From Siphonodentalium dalli (lineage: Eukaryota > Mollusca > Scaphopoda > Gadilida > Siphonodentaliidae): a stretch of DNA of 64,000 bases. Shown piece by piece: positions 24,420 to 34,400 of this stretch; position 1 is the first letter of the stretch, and each line of letters opens with the position of its first letter. The position numbers were made by a program, and so were the translations under genes. Below the pieces are notes generated by a model, which saw only the letters and a list, made by a program, of their open reading frames with translations, did no database searches and was not told the DNA's origin. Location: positions 143,673,954-143,737,953 of the forward strand of contig CP136064.1 in assembly GCA_032622095.1 (NCBI GenBank), given 5' to 3'.

Positions 24420-24978
24420 ATAATCAAAGGGCCATAACTCCAGTAAAAAGTACCGGATCAAACCCATATTCGAACTCAATCTGTATTTTGAGTTGAGAAA
24501 CTCACATACAAAATTTGGTTCCTATCAGTTGAAAAATTGTTGATTTATCGAAGCATTCATTAATTCTATGTCAAAGGGCCATAACTCCATTAAAAAATAT
24601 CGAATCAAACCCATATTCGAACTCGATATGTATTTTGGGTTGAGCAACTCACATACCAAATTTGGTTATGGTCAGATAATTTCTTTTTGAGTTATGGCAG
24701 CATGCATAAATTCTAAGTTGAAAAAGGGCCATAACTCCGTAAAAAAAAACTCGGATCAAACCCATATTCGAACTCGATCTGTATTTGGTGCTGAGAAATT
24801 CATATACAAAATTTGGTTCCGATCAGATAGAAAATATTTCAGTTATCGCACCATGCGTAAAGTGTCTACAGACAGACAGACAGACAGACGGACGGACGGA
24901 CGGACGGACTAACGACGAGTGGTCAATCCGGGCAACGACACTATGTTTACCATACTATGGTATGGGTAAACATAAAAA
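24420..24978 (+). repeat. Pearl-like element, plus orientation, three monomers
   Basis: Three core monomers, a 'gacagacagacggacggacg' microsatellite (24870-24910) and the terminal dyad 'taccatactatggta' with A-rich tail at 24945-24978. It is the most complete copy in the window. ORFs across it are products of the repeat. Confidence 0.8.
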
Positions 24979-24979
24979 T

Positions 24980-26040
24980 GCCATTGAATGGCATAAGTTG
25001 CTTGAGGATAGAAGTGATCTATCATACCACTGTAAATTCAACCAGGCGCTTCCTATTAAATAATTGTACCAAGCAGGAGTGGGGCAGGGATACCTGAATG
25101 TGCTCACTGGATGCAATCGCATTACAACATGTATATATTCTGAAGTAGTTCCATAAAAGATAGATCATGCCATGAATCTACTCTGGCTACAGGCGTATCA
25201 AGGTTCATAGATTGTTCACTTACAAGTACGGTAATTATCCACATTTTTTTTTTAAACGCAACATCTAATCATGAGATTTTTCATGCCAGACTCAACAAGA
25301 TAAATACTCTGTTTCTTCAAATAACAAATAGGTGTGCTTTTAGTTGATGTTGGTCCACTCTCCATTGCATGTCACTTACAGTAGAGAAGTCATTGTTTGA
25401 ATTTTCTTATTTTTCCGTTATGAATCCGTTGTTTTGTGTGTCAATTCGAACAAAATCCTGAAATAAAAACAGACTTTTCGAAAGGGTTATCGATCCTAAC
25501 ATTTCCGTGCTAATGATGTTGTGTCGAGCCAAATTTTGATTATGTTCACCTGATAAAAGTAGTTTTTCTGGATATACCTCTCAAGAAATGTATGGTTAGT
25601 GATTATCGATATTCGATAGTTTTGCATACGTAGTTATTCATGTCCGAAGCGTATTCGTTTTTATGAGATTTCGAGTGCAACAGGGGAGGTGGGTGAGTTT
25701 AAAAAAAAAAAATTAACATGTTGTTTCCCAACTTTCCTATTATTCTTACTCTAGGGCTATATGTAATGGCCAACAACAGACTGTGGGATTAATAGTGACA
25801 CAAATTTATGCTAGTTAGTTCAGTCATGATATTTAACATTCCAACAAAAGGTATGTGTTTTTTATTTGTAGTTTTATTTGTGTCATTAGATGACGTGAAC
25901 AGTGTAAGTTAAAGGGGCATGTCCATGCCAATAGAATTATCGGGTTCTACACTTTGCAAGTTTTCACGTCCTTTGTTGGACGATGAGGGATTAAGACCAC
26001 ATAAATGTCCAAATATTAAAATAGGTCTTAATCCGAATCG
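24980..26040. other. Intergenic; no gene seen
   Basis: No coding domain. A short inverted repeat 'attaagacc / ggtcttaat' lies at about 25990-26035. Confidence 0.4.
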
Positions 26041-26344
26041 TCTAATAAGTAATATATTGGACCAGGGTGATGGAATAAAAAGTTAAAAATTCAGAATGAA
26101 AAAAATCATATGTAAAATCATGAAGATATGGAACCGCGCTACCGTTGGGTGGGGAATTGACCCAGGAAGACATAGGACAAGGGAAGTCTGGTTCTTCAGG
26201 TTAAAAGTTCATTTCCATCGCTGAATGGGTGGTGGGGGCTAATACGTCAAAACGGCAGAATGCCATTGAAGTGCACCAATTCAAGCGGCTGGTAAATCAA
26301 ATTATTTAAAATCGTATTGGGAACCTAAGAACCAATCCACGTGG

Positions 26345-26540
26345 TCATATTATACCATTAGTCGATGACTGCATCGAAGTTATTTGAACATTACTCAGTT
26401 TACTTACATTTGATGAGAATCGGCGAGAGAAGTTTCGTTGTTGAGCAAAAATGTCTGCCGACATCAGGGAATATATTCCCTGGCCGACATGCAATCTCTT
26501 CCGGGTATGGATCACATGACCGGAGATCATGTGACTGCGA
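26345..26540 (-). pseudogene. Second copy of the small gene, exon 2 deleted
   Basis: Minus-strand exon 1 encodes the same 19 residues as at 10653-10709, with two synonymous changes only, and keeps the GTAAGT donor and the E-box/ETS promoter. The end of the intron and exon 2 are deleted, so an equivalent product cannot be made; read-through into the intron opens only a short unrelated tail. An 18-bp insertion with duplicated target sits exactly at the start codon (26465-26482). Confidence 0.6.
26457..26490. mobile_element. 18-bp transposon remnant with 8-bp duplication
   Basis: The perfect palindrome CAGGGAATATATTCCCTG (26465-26482) is flanked by the exact 8-bp repeat GCCGACAT (26457-26464 and 26483-26490). 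The copy at 10.65 kb has a single GCCGACAT equivalent and no insert. An 8-bp duplication and CAGGG ends are hAT-like. It is effectively two 9-bp terminal repeats with nothing between. Confidence 0.8.
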
Positions 26541-27329
26541 GATCGGCAATTTCCGTCGTCCGATCGCAGCGACCCCATTCGTTATAATTGTTACAGAAGT
26601 GCAGGCGTGTTATTAGGGTCACAATTACAACTTCCAGAATAAATTTTATGTTTGTTTTAATTTTTGCCTTTCAATTCTGAGATCAGTTTTATGCTCATTT
26701 CAATTTCAACTTTTTAAATATAATATTTTAATTCCAACATTAGACCTTTTTGTAGCAGATTTAAAATATTAAAATAAAACTATTAAGTTAGAATTAAAAT
26801 ATAAGAATTAAAATGTTAAGTTAGAGTACATAGAATGTAAATAGAATGTAAATAGAATGTAAATAGAATGTAAATAGAATGTAAATAGAATGTAAATAGA
26901 ATGTAAATAGAATGTAAATAGAATGTAAATAGAATGTAAATAGAAGAATTAAAATGTTAAGTTAGAGTACATAGAATGTAAACAGAATGTAAACAGAATG
27001 TAAACAGTAAATAGAATGTAAACAGAATGTAAATAGAATGTAAATAGAATTAAAATATAAGAATTAAAATATAAGAATTAAAATGTTAAGTTAGAATTAA
27101 AATATAAGAATTAAAATGATAAGTTAGAATTAAAATGTGAAGTTAGGATTGTGACCCTAATAACCCTCCATATATATCACGTAATCATCGAGTCCAGTTG
27201 ATTGATCTCAATATAAGTAAGTGCATTAGTATTCATTCACATGGTGATTTCTCTCATCGTTTCTGGGATGGTTTAAATGTGTTCACTGTGGATCAAAGTG
27301 GACGAACACGAGTGGTATTGTAGATCACA

Positions 27330-28352
27330 ATGTCAGATCACGGACAATGTGAGTTGCGCTATTTGGAAAAGTTTTTGGACCATGCAACAGGGACAGAGAA
27401 ATACGCACTGAAAGTGCATCGTGGTGTCATTCCAACAGACCTAGTCTCAGAGGGGAGAAGGGTCGATGTTAAGGACGAGTTAATATTCATTGTCAATGTG
27501 AAATCGAAAGTAAAAAAAACTCAACACACCTGTCAAGCGAAAACTAAACTATGAATCAGAAATAGTTGATGAACAGGAAGAAAGTTCAATGGATGATACC
27601 AGTGGCAGTAGTATCCCAATAGACGAAACGGAATTTGAAGTTGAGATTGAGGAACTAACAGACCTGCTGCCAAAAGTGCTACAACAGCTAGAAGGTGAGG
27701 GGCATGTCGATCTGTATCTGTATATGGAGATGAATCGACTTATCGCTCATGTCTCACTGCCCTTAGACAATATATGTGTTATTTGTTATTCTTGGACTTT
27801 GTCCGGCTATTTAGAGGAAAATTCCTTCGTTCCTCAACACATTGGCGACATAACTCAAGGATTAACAGAGAAAAACTACTATGAACCTCTAACAGCTAAG
27901 CTGGATGTTGCCGTACCTCATAGACTCAACCTTATGACAAAGGACCAAGAATCTAAACAAGAGCAAGAATCTGAGGGTTATCTTCCTCAGGTATTCGCCA
28001 AGACGTTATCCAGCAAGTAGCACATGTGTTTGGAAAAAACATAGTTAATATAGCAGTCGACGGAAAAAAGATATGCAGAGGAAAAGTCAAAGTTCTTGGT
28101 GATGATTGTTGGGGAAGAGAGACCGAGCCAACTCTGGAAGACAGACGGAAAACACTGGAGATCAAGGACAAAGAAGCAGTATCAAGATGTTTGGAAATTA
28201 TAGAAGATTGTGAGGCCTGTGGAATCGATGACTTGGAGTTGGTCTTATCTTCTGCATCTTCGGAATTAGTCGAGATAATACAACACGTCATCACAAGACT
28301 CGTTGAGACCAACATAATTCTAAAAGCTAATGCAACTATGGCTAAGTCATAA
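27330..28352 (+). pseudogene. Intronless gene relic, uncharacterised protein, two frameshifts
   Basis: Three consecutive frames form one gene of about 340 codons: 27330-27554 (MSDHGQCELRYLEKFL...), 27589-28017 (acidic, 'EFEVEIEELTDLLPKVLQQL') and a frame to 28352 containing 'NIAVDGKKICRGK' and 'RETEPTLEDRRKTLEIK'. The first shift lies at or near an A8 run (about 27512-27519), the second near 27975. They cancel, so the last part is back in the starting frame. I believe a similar 'VDGKKI...' protein is multi-copy in invertebrate genomes, possibly transposon-borne, but that is from memory and unverified. No splice sites are needed. The reverse-strand ORF at 27953-28369 is a shadow. Confidence 0.65.
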
Positions 28353-28955
28353 CAAAACGATATTTGCACCCGACGTAAATGTTTATACGATATGTTTAGT
28401 CATGACCAATCAGTCCCATATATGTTCGAAGAATGTCCTGAGAATAACACCGCCTAAACCTGATAAAATACCAGAATATATGAAGGTTTAATTCCAGCTA
28501 TCATCCGGTCTTTGACAGCTTTTTCCCGATCATACCATGTTTTCTCATTGCTATATTCGTGCCATGTTTTCTCGGTAGCGCCCTCCGTCAAACTAAATTT
28601 TCACCAAGAAATGTAGCTTTGATGGTTGGGTTTATACACCCAAATCGATTCCCAATATATTTGCCTATAATTTCAATTGGTTTCCCGAAGTAAAGGTATT
28701 GGTTTGCAAAAAGTTATGGAGATTTAAACAGGAATTTTACCTTTTTCGAGGCAAAAGCTGTGATAAAAGTATTGAAGGGACGCGAGTATGCGATATTATT
28801 AACTAGGCAATCATACTTAATGTTTGTTGGGTCCTTTGTTCGATGATTAAAGCAAAAAAAACAGTTAAGAATATTTCATTCTGTGCTTTGACAAACCACG
28901 TTTTCCAATCTACCCCTCGTACGGGAATTCCCGCGGTTAACAGCTCTACACCGAC
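28353..28955. other. Intergenic; no gene seen
   Basis: Contains an internal repeat of 'cataccatgttttctc' / 'gtgccatgttttctcg' at about 28533-28580. Otherwise nothing recognisable. Confidence 0.4.
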
Positions 28956-28984
28956 CCACAGCAATACACCGATCGGCACACATA

Positions 28985-29265
28985 GGGTGATACCGCGCTT
29001 TAGCTATATGGGCCCCGATACGCTAATTAACGGTATACCGCTCTTTAGCGTTTGGTGCTAAAATACGGTATACTGCTCTTTAGCCCTCGGTGCTAAAGAG
29101 CGGTCCATGTTGGATCAGCGGCACGTGCATTGCCAAGATATTTTGCGCATTGCGCCAACGTATAACGTTATAATCCGTAACGCTCTTTTGCCCTCATCGC
29201 TAAAGAGCGGTATATACCGTTCTTTAGCCCCCAGTGCTAAAGATCGGTATACCGTTCTTTAGCCA
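28985..29265. repeat. Chain of related short hairpins
   Basis: The unit CGGTATACCG(C/T)TCTTTAGC and its complement GCTAAAGAGCGG alternate along the segment. Clear stem-loops: 29076-29102 (GCTCTTTAGC / GCTAAAGAGC, 7-nt loop), 29181-29210 and 29219-29245. Around 29121-29175 a GC-rich spacer has its own dyads ('gcgcattgcgc', 'taacgttata'). It ends next to the segment repeated from 4583. Non-coding; function unknown. Confidence 0.7.
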
Positions 29266-29286
29266 CTCCGTTTGTGACCAACATGT

Positions 29287-30130
29287 TTATTTTACAGACT
29301 TTATGACTTGTTCCCACTCGAGTAGACCGTTACGCGACAATGAAGCCGAATCGTCTTATCGAATATACATAATATCGTATAGCTACAAATTATGCAATTA
29401 TGGCTTTTTTTTAAGAGTCATCAGATAATATTGTAACGATTATATGTTAACCCTAAACATCCGTACACATATGACCACAATGTATTATGTGTGGCACACA
29501 ATTGTGGCACATAATGTGGTGTGTGGGGGCCGGAGTGGCTGGCATTCGGATACGAGTGGTGTAACGTATATATTTTGCGATTGCCAATACACCATTGAAA
29601 GTAATGGCACAAAGCAACGAACAGTTATATGTAGGAACCCAGAAAGGTCCTTATGTTATCGATTTACCATGTGTGTATATACATACTATATATATACAAC
29701 ATACTTACTGCTATTGGTAATAAACACTTTACTGTGGAACATGTTTATATATACTGTCATGATTGTTATGTACACATGTAAATTACACTATAGTTTATAA
29801 CTATTCCAATTTAGCTCTAGGACCACATATTTAATGGGCATAATATTGACATAAGACTTCACTATGTTATCATATATGTTGCATATACTGCAATTGATAT
29901 GTATGTTTAAACGAAATGAATTTTATCTTATCAGGGTCTCCGTCTTGGTTTATGGTTATAACCAAAAATTTTATGGATGTTTAGCGTCACGATGACTTTC
30001 AATTCGTATTGTTCGCAGATTTAGTTTTCGGCTTGTTAAGTTCTAGAATTATTCTTTTTCACTTATTTTGAAAAAAATAATATCGCTCAGATTTGCACAC
30101 AACAATCTAAATGAAATTGTGCATAAATCC
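29287..30130 (+). repeat. Direct segmental repeat, copy 2 (continuous)
   Basis: Matches 4583-4990 followed directly by 6080-6320. At about 29905 it shows the uninterrupted sequence 'aattgatatgtatgttt', the empty-site equivalent of the insertion in copy 1. Confidence 0.8.
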
Positions 30131-30240
30131 CAAAATGTCCGCGCAACATATAAGTGACCGGATGAATTGACTGATTAACCCTTTGAGTACACAATAAGTC
30201 TGTTAAAGAATATAATAAAATATATTAAAATTGTAAAAAA

Positions 30241-30246
<6 letters not shown>

Positions 30247-30278
<32 letters not shown>

Positions 30279-30351
30279 TTAGGCCAATGCATTCTCTTAT
30301 ATATGCGAGGCGACCTATGGTCGACTCGCATATATAAGAGAATGCATTGGC
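30247..30351. mobile_element. Poly-A run and 69-bp palindrome (TATATGCGAG family)
   Basis: An A-run of about 30 nt at 30246-30275 precedes 'ttgttagg' and the palindrome 30283-30351. The arms begin CCAATGCATTCTCTTATATA and meet at 'cgacctatggtcg'. Downstream 'cacagggtatatgggttgat' links to the arm of the 9.3-kb palindrome. Confidence 0.85.
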
Positions 30352-30699
30352 ACAGGGTATATGGGTTGATACAAAAATCGGACCTGGCACTCAAAGGGCT
30401 TTGTTCACAGATAATTGTGATTATAGCTCCACTCGTGCAAAACGATCGCGAGACCCGATCGCGAGACCCGATGATGAGTGTAACGTGTCATGCATCGTAT
30501 ATATAAATCTATTTGTCTTCAGGGACAGTATTTGTTTTGTTGTGGGGGGGGGGGGGGTGGCTCCCAACCTCGGGCAAAACATTCCAACAGAGAATGAAAG
30601 TGTCAATGACACTGTAGCTCAACTTAGGTAGGGGAATAATTTAATGGTTGACAGTAAATGGAGGAATAGGAAAGGTGCTAATTGAAATGTCTAACCTGC

Positions 30700-32425
30700 G
30701 CCAAAGGATTTAGTGATGCAAAGAGTAAAATACAAGATGGCTGCTGGTGGCCATTTTTTTGGCCAATTGACCCCAAAAGGACTCGTTCCCATCTACGTAT
30801 AATTGTTAACATCCATGACAAATTTTATGAAGATCTGACCAAAGCTACGACCTACAAATTTCATGACGATCAGACGAACAGTACGACCTGTAGACCGCGC
30901 CAATGGATTTAATTTTGAAATCCAAGATGGCCGCTGGCAGCCATGTTTTTTGGCCGAATGACCCCACAATGATTCGTTCCCATCTACATGTCAATGTCAA
31001 CATTCATGACAAATGTCATAAAGATTAGACCAAAGGTACAACCTGTAGCCCGTGCCAAAGGATTTAGTCATGCAAAGAGTAAAATCCAAGATGGCTGCTT
31101 GCGGCCATGTTTTTTGGCCGAACGAACCCAAAATCACTCGTTCCCATCTACATGTCATTATTAACATCAATGACAAATTTCATGATGATCAGACGAACAG
31201 TACGACCTGTAGCCTGCGCCAATGGATTGAATCTTGAAATCCAAGATGGCTGCAGCGGCCATGTTTTTTGGCCGAATGACCCCAAAATGACTCGTTCCCA
31301 TCTACAGGTCAATGTCAACATTCATGACAAATTTCATAAAGATCAGACCAAAGGTACGACCTGTAGCCTGCGCCAAAGGATTTAGTCATGCAAATAGTAA
31401 AATCCAAGATGGCTGCTGGTGGCAATGTTTTTCAGCCGAACGACCCCAAAATCACTCGTTCCCATCTACATGTCATTATTAACATCAATGACAAATTTCA
31501 TGATGATCAGGCGAACAGTACGATCTGTAGCCCGCGCCAATGGATTGAATCTTGAAATCCAAGATGGCTGCCAGAGGCCATGTTTTTTGGCCGAATGACC
31601 CCAAAATGACTCGTTCCCATCTACATGTCAATGTCAACATTCATGACAAATTTCATAAAGATCAGACCAAAGGTACGACCTGTAGCCCGGGCCAAAGGAT
31701 TTAGTCATGCAAAGAGTAAAATCCAAGATGGCTGCTGGTGGCCATGTTTATTGGCCGAACGACCCCAAAATGACTCGTTCCCATCTACATGTCAATATTA
31801 ACATCCATGACAAATTTCATGATGATCAGATGAACAGTACGACCTGTAGGCAGCACCAATGGATTGAATCTTGAAATCCAAGATGGCTGCCAGTGGCCAT
31901 GTTTTTTGGCCGAATGACCCCACAATGATTCGTTCCCATCTACATGTCAATGTCAACATTCATGAAAAAATTCATAAAGATTAGACCAAAGGTACAACCT
32001 GTAGCCCGCGCCAAAGGATTTAGTCATGCAAAGAGTAAAATCCAAGATGGCTGCTGGCGGCCATGTTTTTTGGCCGAACAACTCCAAAATCACTCGTTCC
32101 CTTCTACATGTCATTATTAACATCAATGACAAATTTCATGATGATCAGATGAACAGTACGACCTGTAGGCCGCGCCAATGGATTGAATCTTGAAATCCAA
32201 GATGGCTGCCAGTGGCCATGTTTTTTGGCCGAATGACCCCAAAATGACTCGTTCCCATCTACATGTCAATGTCAACATTCATGACAAATTTCATAAAGAT
32301 CAGACCAAAGGTACAACCTGTAGCCCGCGCCAAAGGAAATTGTTGACGGACACACGGACACACGGACACACGGACGCCAAACCATGGCAATAGCTCAAAC
32401 TTACAAAAGTAAGTTGAGCTAAAAA
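30700..32425 (+). repeat. Dimeric tandem array (A/B monomers, five dimers) with 3' module
   Basis: Two related monomers alternate. A (~165 bp) carries 'tttagtcatgcaaagagtaa' and 'cattattaacatcaatgac'. B (~155 bp) carries 'attgaatcttgaaatccaag' and 'caatgtcaacattcatgac'. B units begin near 30905, 31223, 31542, 31859 and 32178, giving a ~320-bp dimer period. The array ends in a 'cggacacacggacacac' microsatellite and a hairpin 'caaacttac / gtaagttgagct' with A-rich tail (32395-32425), as in the single copy at 8464-8714. Open frames through it are artefacts of the repeat. Confidence 0.9.
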
Positions 32426-32776
32426 TGTATAACATAGCACATGGCGGCAATAAGGCGAGCAATTTCCATTGATAGTTCTTATACAAAACATCGCAAGAAA
32501 AGATAAATGATTATGCGTGCTCTCTATCCGCAAACATACTAGGCAACATCCGAATATCACATGTTCTGGTCTCTTAGTCGGGTAATTCATCCACTCGGTT
32601 ATAGGGATTTGGCAGCGGTGAGTTGGTGTAACATAACACCTCCCCCAGATGCCGGGCAACACTTTCAACAGTTAGAAATGTCTTGCCCGACACAACATAA
32701 GTTAGAATTTTTTTTTTTAGTATTTATAGTGTGTAAATTGTTTTCAGACAAAAACCTCAAAAATCAAGAAGTCAGG

Positions 32777-33244
32777 ATATATGTGACCCGCCATATCAAA
32801 TCCAGTCGTAAGTCGGGATTATTTTACCCTGTCCCAATGCATTCTCTTATATATGCGAGTCGACCATAGGTCGCTTCGCATATATAAGAGAATGCATAGG
32901 CCTAACAATTTTTTATCATTTTTTTTAAAATAAATGTTTCTTACAATTTTTAGGACATAAAATAAAAAACGTCCATTACCCTGCAGGGAGCCCCACACAT
33001 ATATAGAAGCATATAGAAGAGTGTAGTCTGCTCATGTTTGTCTGGGGCTCTGTATGGGTGAAATTATAAAATTGTTAAAGAATACAAGAACAAATTATTA
33101 AAATTGAAAAAAATTGTTAGGCCAATGCATTCTCTTATATATGCGAGGCGACCTATGGTCGACTCGCATATATAAGAGAATGCATTGGCACAGGGTAAAA
33201 ACATCCCGACTTACGACTGGATTTGATATGGCAGTCACATATAT
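32777..33244. mobile_element. Three-level nested palindrome (468 bp)
   Basis: Outer arms: 'atatatgtgac' ... 'gtcacatatat', containing 'ccagtcgtaagtcggg' and its complement. Middle arms: ACCCTGT (from 32826) and ACAGGGT (to 33196). Inside lie two separate palindromes of the TATATGCGAG family at 32834-32900 and 33121-33189, separated by about 220 bp of AT-rich spacer that includes 'ttgttaggcc'. Non-coding. Confidence 0.85.
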
Positions 33245-33245
33245 A

Positions 33246-34005
33246 AAACTATTTCTGACTAATTGGGTGTAATCTACCAGATATTCCCTTGTTCACTAAC
33301 CAAAGTGAGCCTTTCAGAACAATTGCAGTACCAGCATACTTAGCTAATATTTTAACAAACTCCCCGAATATGTTGACTGAGCATTAATGTTCATAGAAGG
33401 CCTTTCACGTCTATTACAGACTCGATCATTTCACCATAATGCATTACGTTTAAAATATATCGTACATTCAATTTAAGAATTTTGTTGTCTCCTTACTTTT
33501 AAAGTGATGTGAAATACTCCGGATCAAATATTAATGGAGAATAATCTTTCTCAAAGTATTTATTTTTACAAATATTATATCCAAATTGACAACCCACACC
33601 ATCTTTCGAATATATAAATTAAATGCAATGACTCTCGATGGTGAAATCAATTTCGTTAGTTTGTCACTGATAGCTCCATACTGAAACAATTCAGTGCAGT
33701 TCAGACGATGTTTTCCAAGGTCAATATGTTTGAGATTTTCGGCGATGTTGGCAGCATGGCTATGCAAAACTAGAGTAAATTATTGGGTAGTCCAAGTCTT
33801 CTCGTACTAAAACCGGCTAAGATATTGGGATATTGGGATGGAGGTGCCGGTCTTTAAAGACCGGCACCTCCATCCCAATATCTTAGCCGGTTTTAGTACG
33901 AGAAGACTTGGACTAATTATTGGGATGTTAGATATCTGGACTGAAACAATTCTGTTTTGAATATGACATGATGTAATACCAAAATCCATTGTTTTCACAT
34001 GAGCT
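33246..34005 (+). repeat. Segmental repeat shared with 58.46-60.89 kb
   Basis: The sequence from 'ctgactaattggg' to 'ccattgttttcacatgagct' recurs in pieces at 58462-58500, 59650-60068 and 60786-60885. Landmarks: 'taatctaccagatattcc', 'agtaccagcatacttagcta'. The other copy has two insertions relative to this one, and this one has the palindrome at 33788-33915. The reverse frame 33531-33767 is open but not conserved in the second copy. Confidence 0.8.
33788..33915. mobile_element. Palindromic insertion with 9-bp target duplication
   Basis: A 128-bp inverted repeat starting TAGTCCAAGTCTTCTCG, centred on 'cggtctttaaagaccg', perfect except for an extra 'gatattggga' in the left arm. Exact 9-bp repeats ATTATTGGG flank it (33779-33787 and 33916-33924). 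A fold-back MITE by structure; superfamily not assigned. Confidence 0.85.
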
Positions 34006-34119
34006 ACAGTAATGCCCTAAATAATCGACTCCTTAATCACAGCAGAATTATGGGTAATTTTTCAGGATTTTGTCGGAAATATGGCTTGTTGCCATTCATC
34101 GGAAAGCTCTGTATGATCA

Positions 34120-34400
34120 AATGAGGGTTAATTATAAATGATCCAATGAGGGTTAATAAAAATATGACCTCACGATAGTTAATTAAAATGATACCATTAT
34201 TGTTAATTAAAATATGGTCCCATAACTGATCAGGGTTAATTAGAAAATGGTCCCACGAGGGTTAATACAAATATGGACCCAGGGGGTTAATTGAAACATG
34301 TTCCAATGAATGTCAGTTAAAATATGGTAACATGGGGGGGTAATTAAAGTTAAAATATGGTCGCATGAAGAGGGTTAATTAAAATAAAAATATGGTGTCA
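34120..34400 (+). repeat. Imperfect ~30-bp tandem repeat (ttaattaaaatatggt)
   Basis: About nine diverged units built on 'gggttaattaaaatatggtc'. It lies inside the 34007-35887 element. Confidence 0.7.

Larger units (their letters stand above)
26045..27150 (-). repeat. Inverted segmental duplication, right copy
   Basis: Reverse complement of 10170-11400. It retains promoter sites, exon 1 and the AT-rich minisatellite, which is expanded here (11-bp units 'gaatgtaaata' repeated about ten times at 26835-26945). The 329 bp equivalent to 10865-11193 is missing, and TTCTG occurs at both breakpoints in the other copy. Confidence 0.85.

Noticed and set aside
10170-27150. A continuous 17-kb palindrome
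   Set aside because: Only the 1.1-kb gene segment and dispersed repeats match between arms; the sequence at 11.4-12.07 kb has no partner at 25.0-26.0 kb.
27953-28369. 138-codon minus-strand ORF
   Set aside because: Antisense shadow of the gene relic; the plus strand shows consistent protein-like composition across its three pieces.
30700-32340. Regular repeat-spacer pattern resembling an array such as CRISPR
   Set aside because: Monomers are 150-165 bp, contiguous and similar throughout, with no short identical repeat separated by unique spacers, and the DNA is eukaryotic.
33531-33767. 78-codon minus frame with leucine-rich look ('LKHIDLGKHRL')
   Set aside because: The related segment at 59.9-60.07 kb does not preserve the frame, and one LRR-like motif is not enough.
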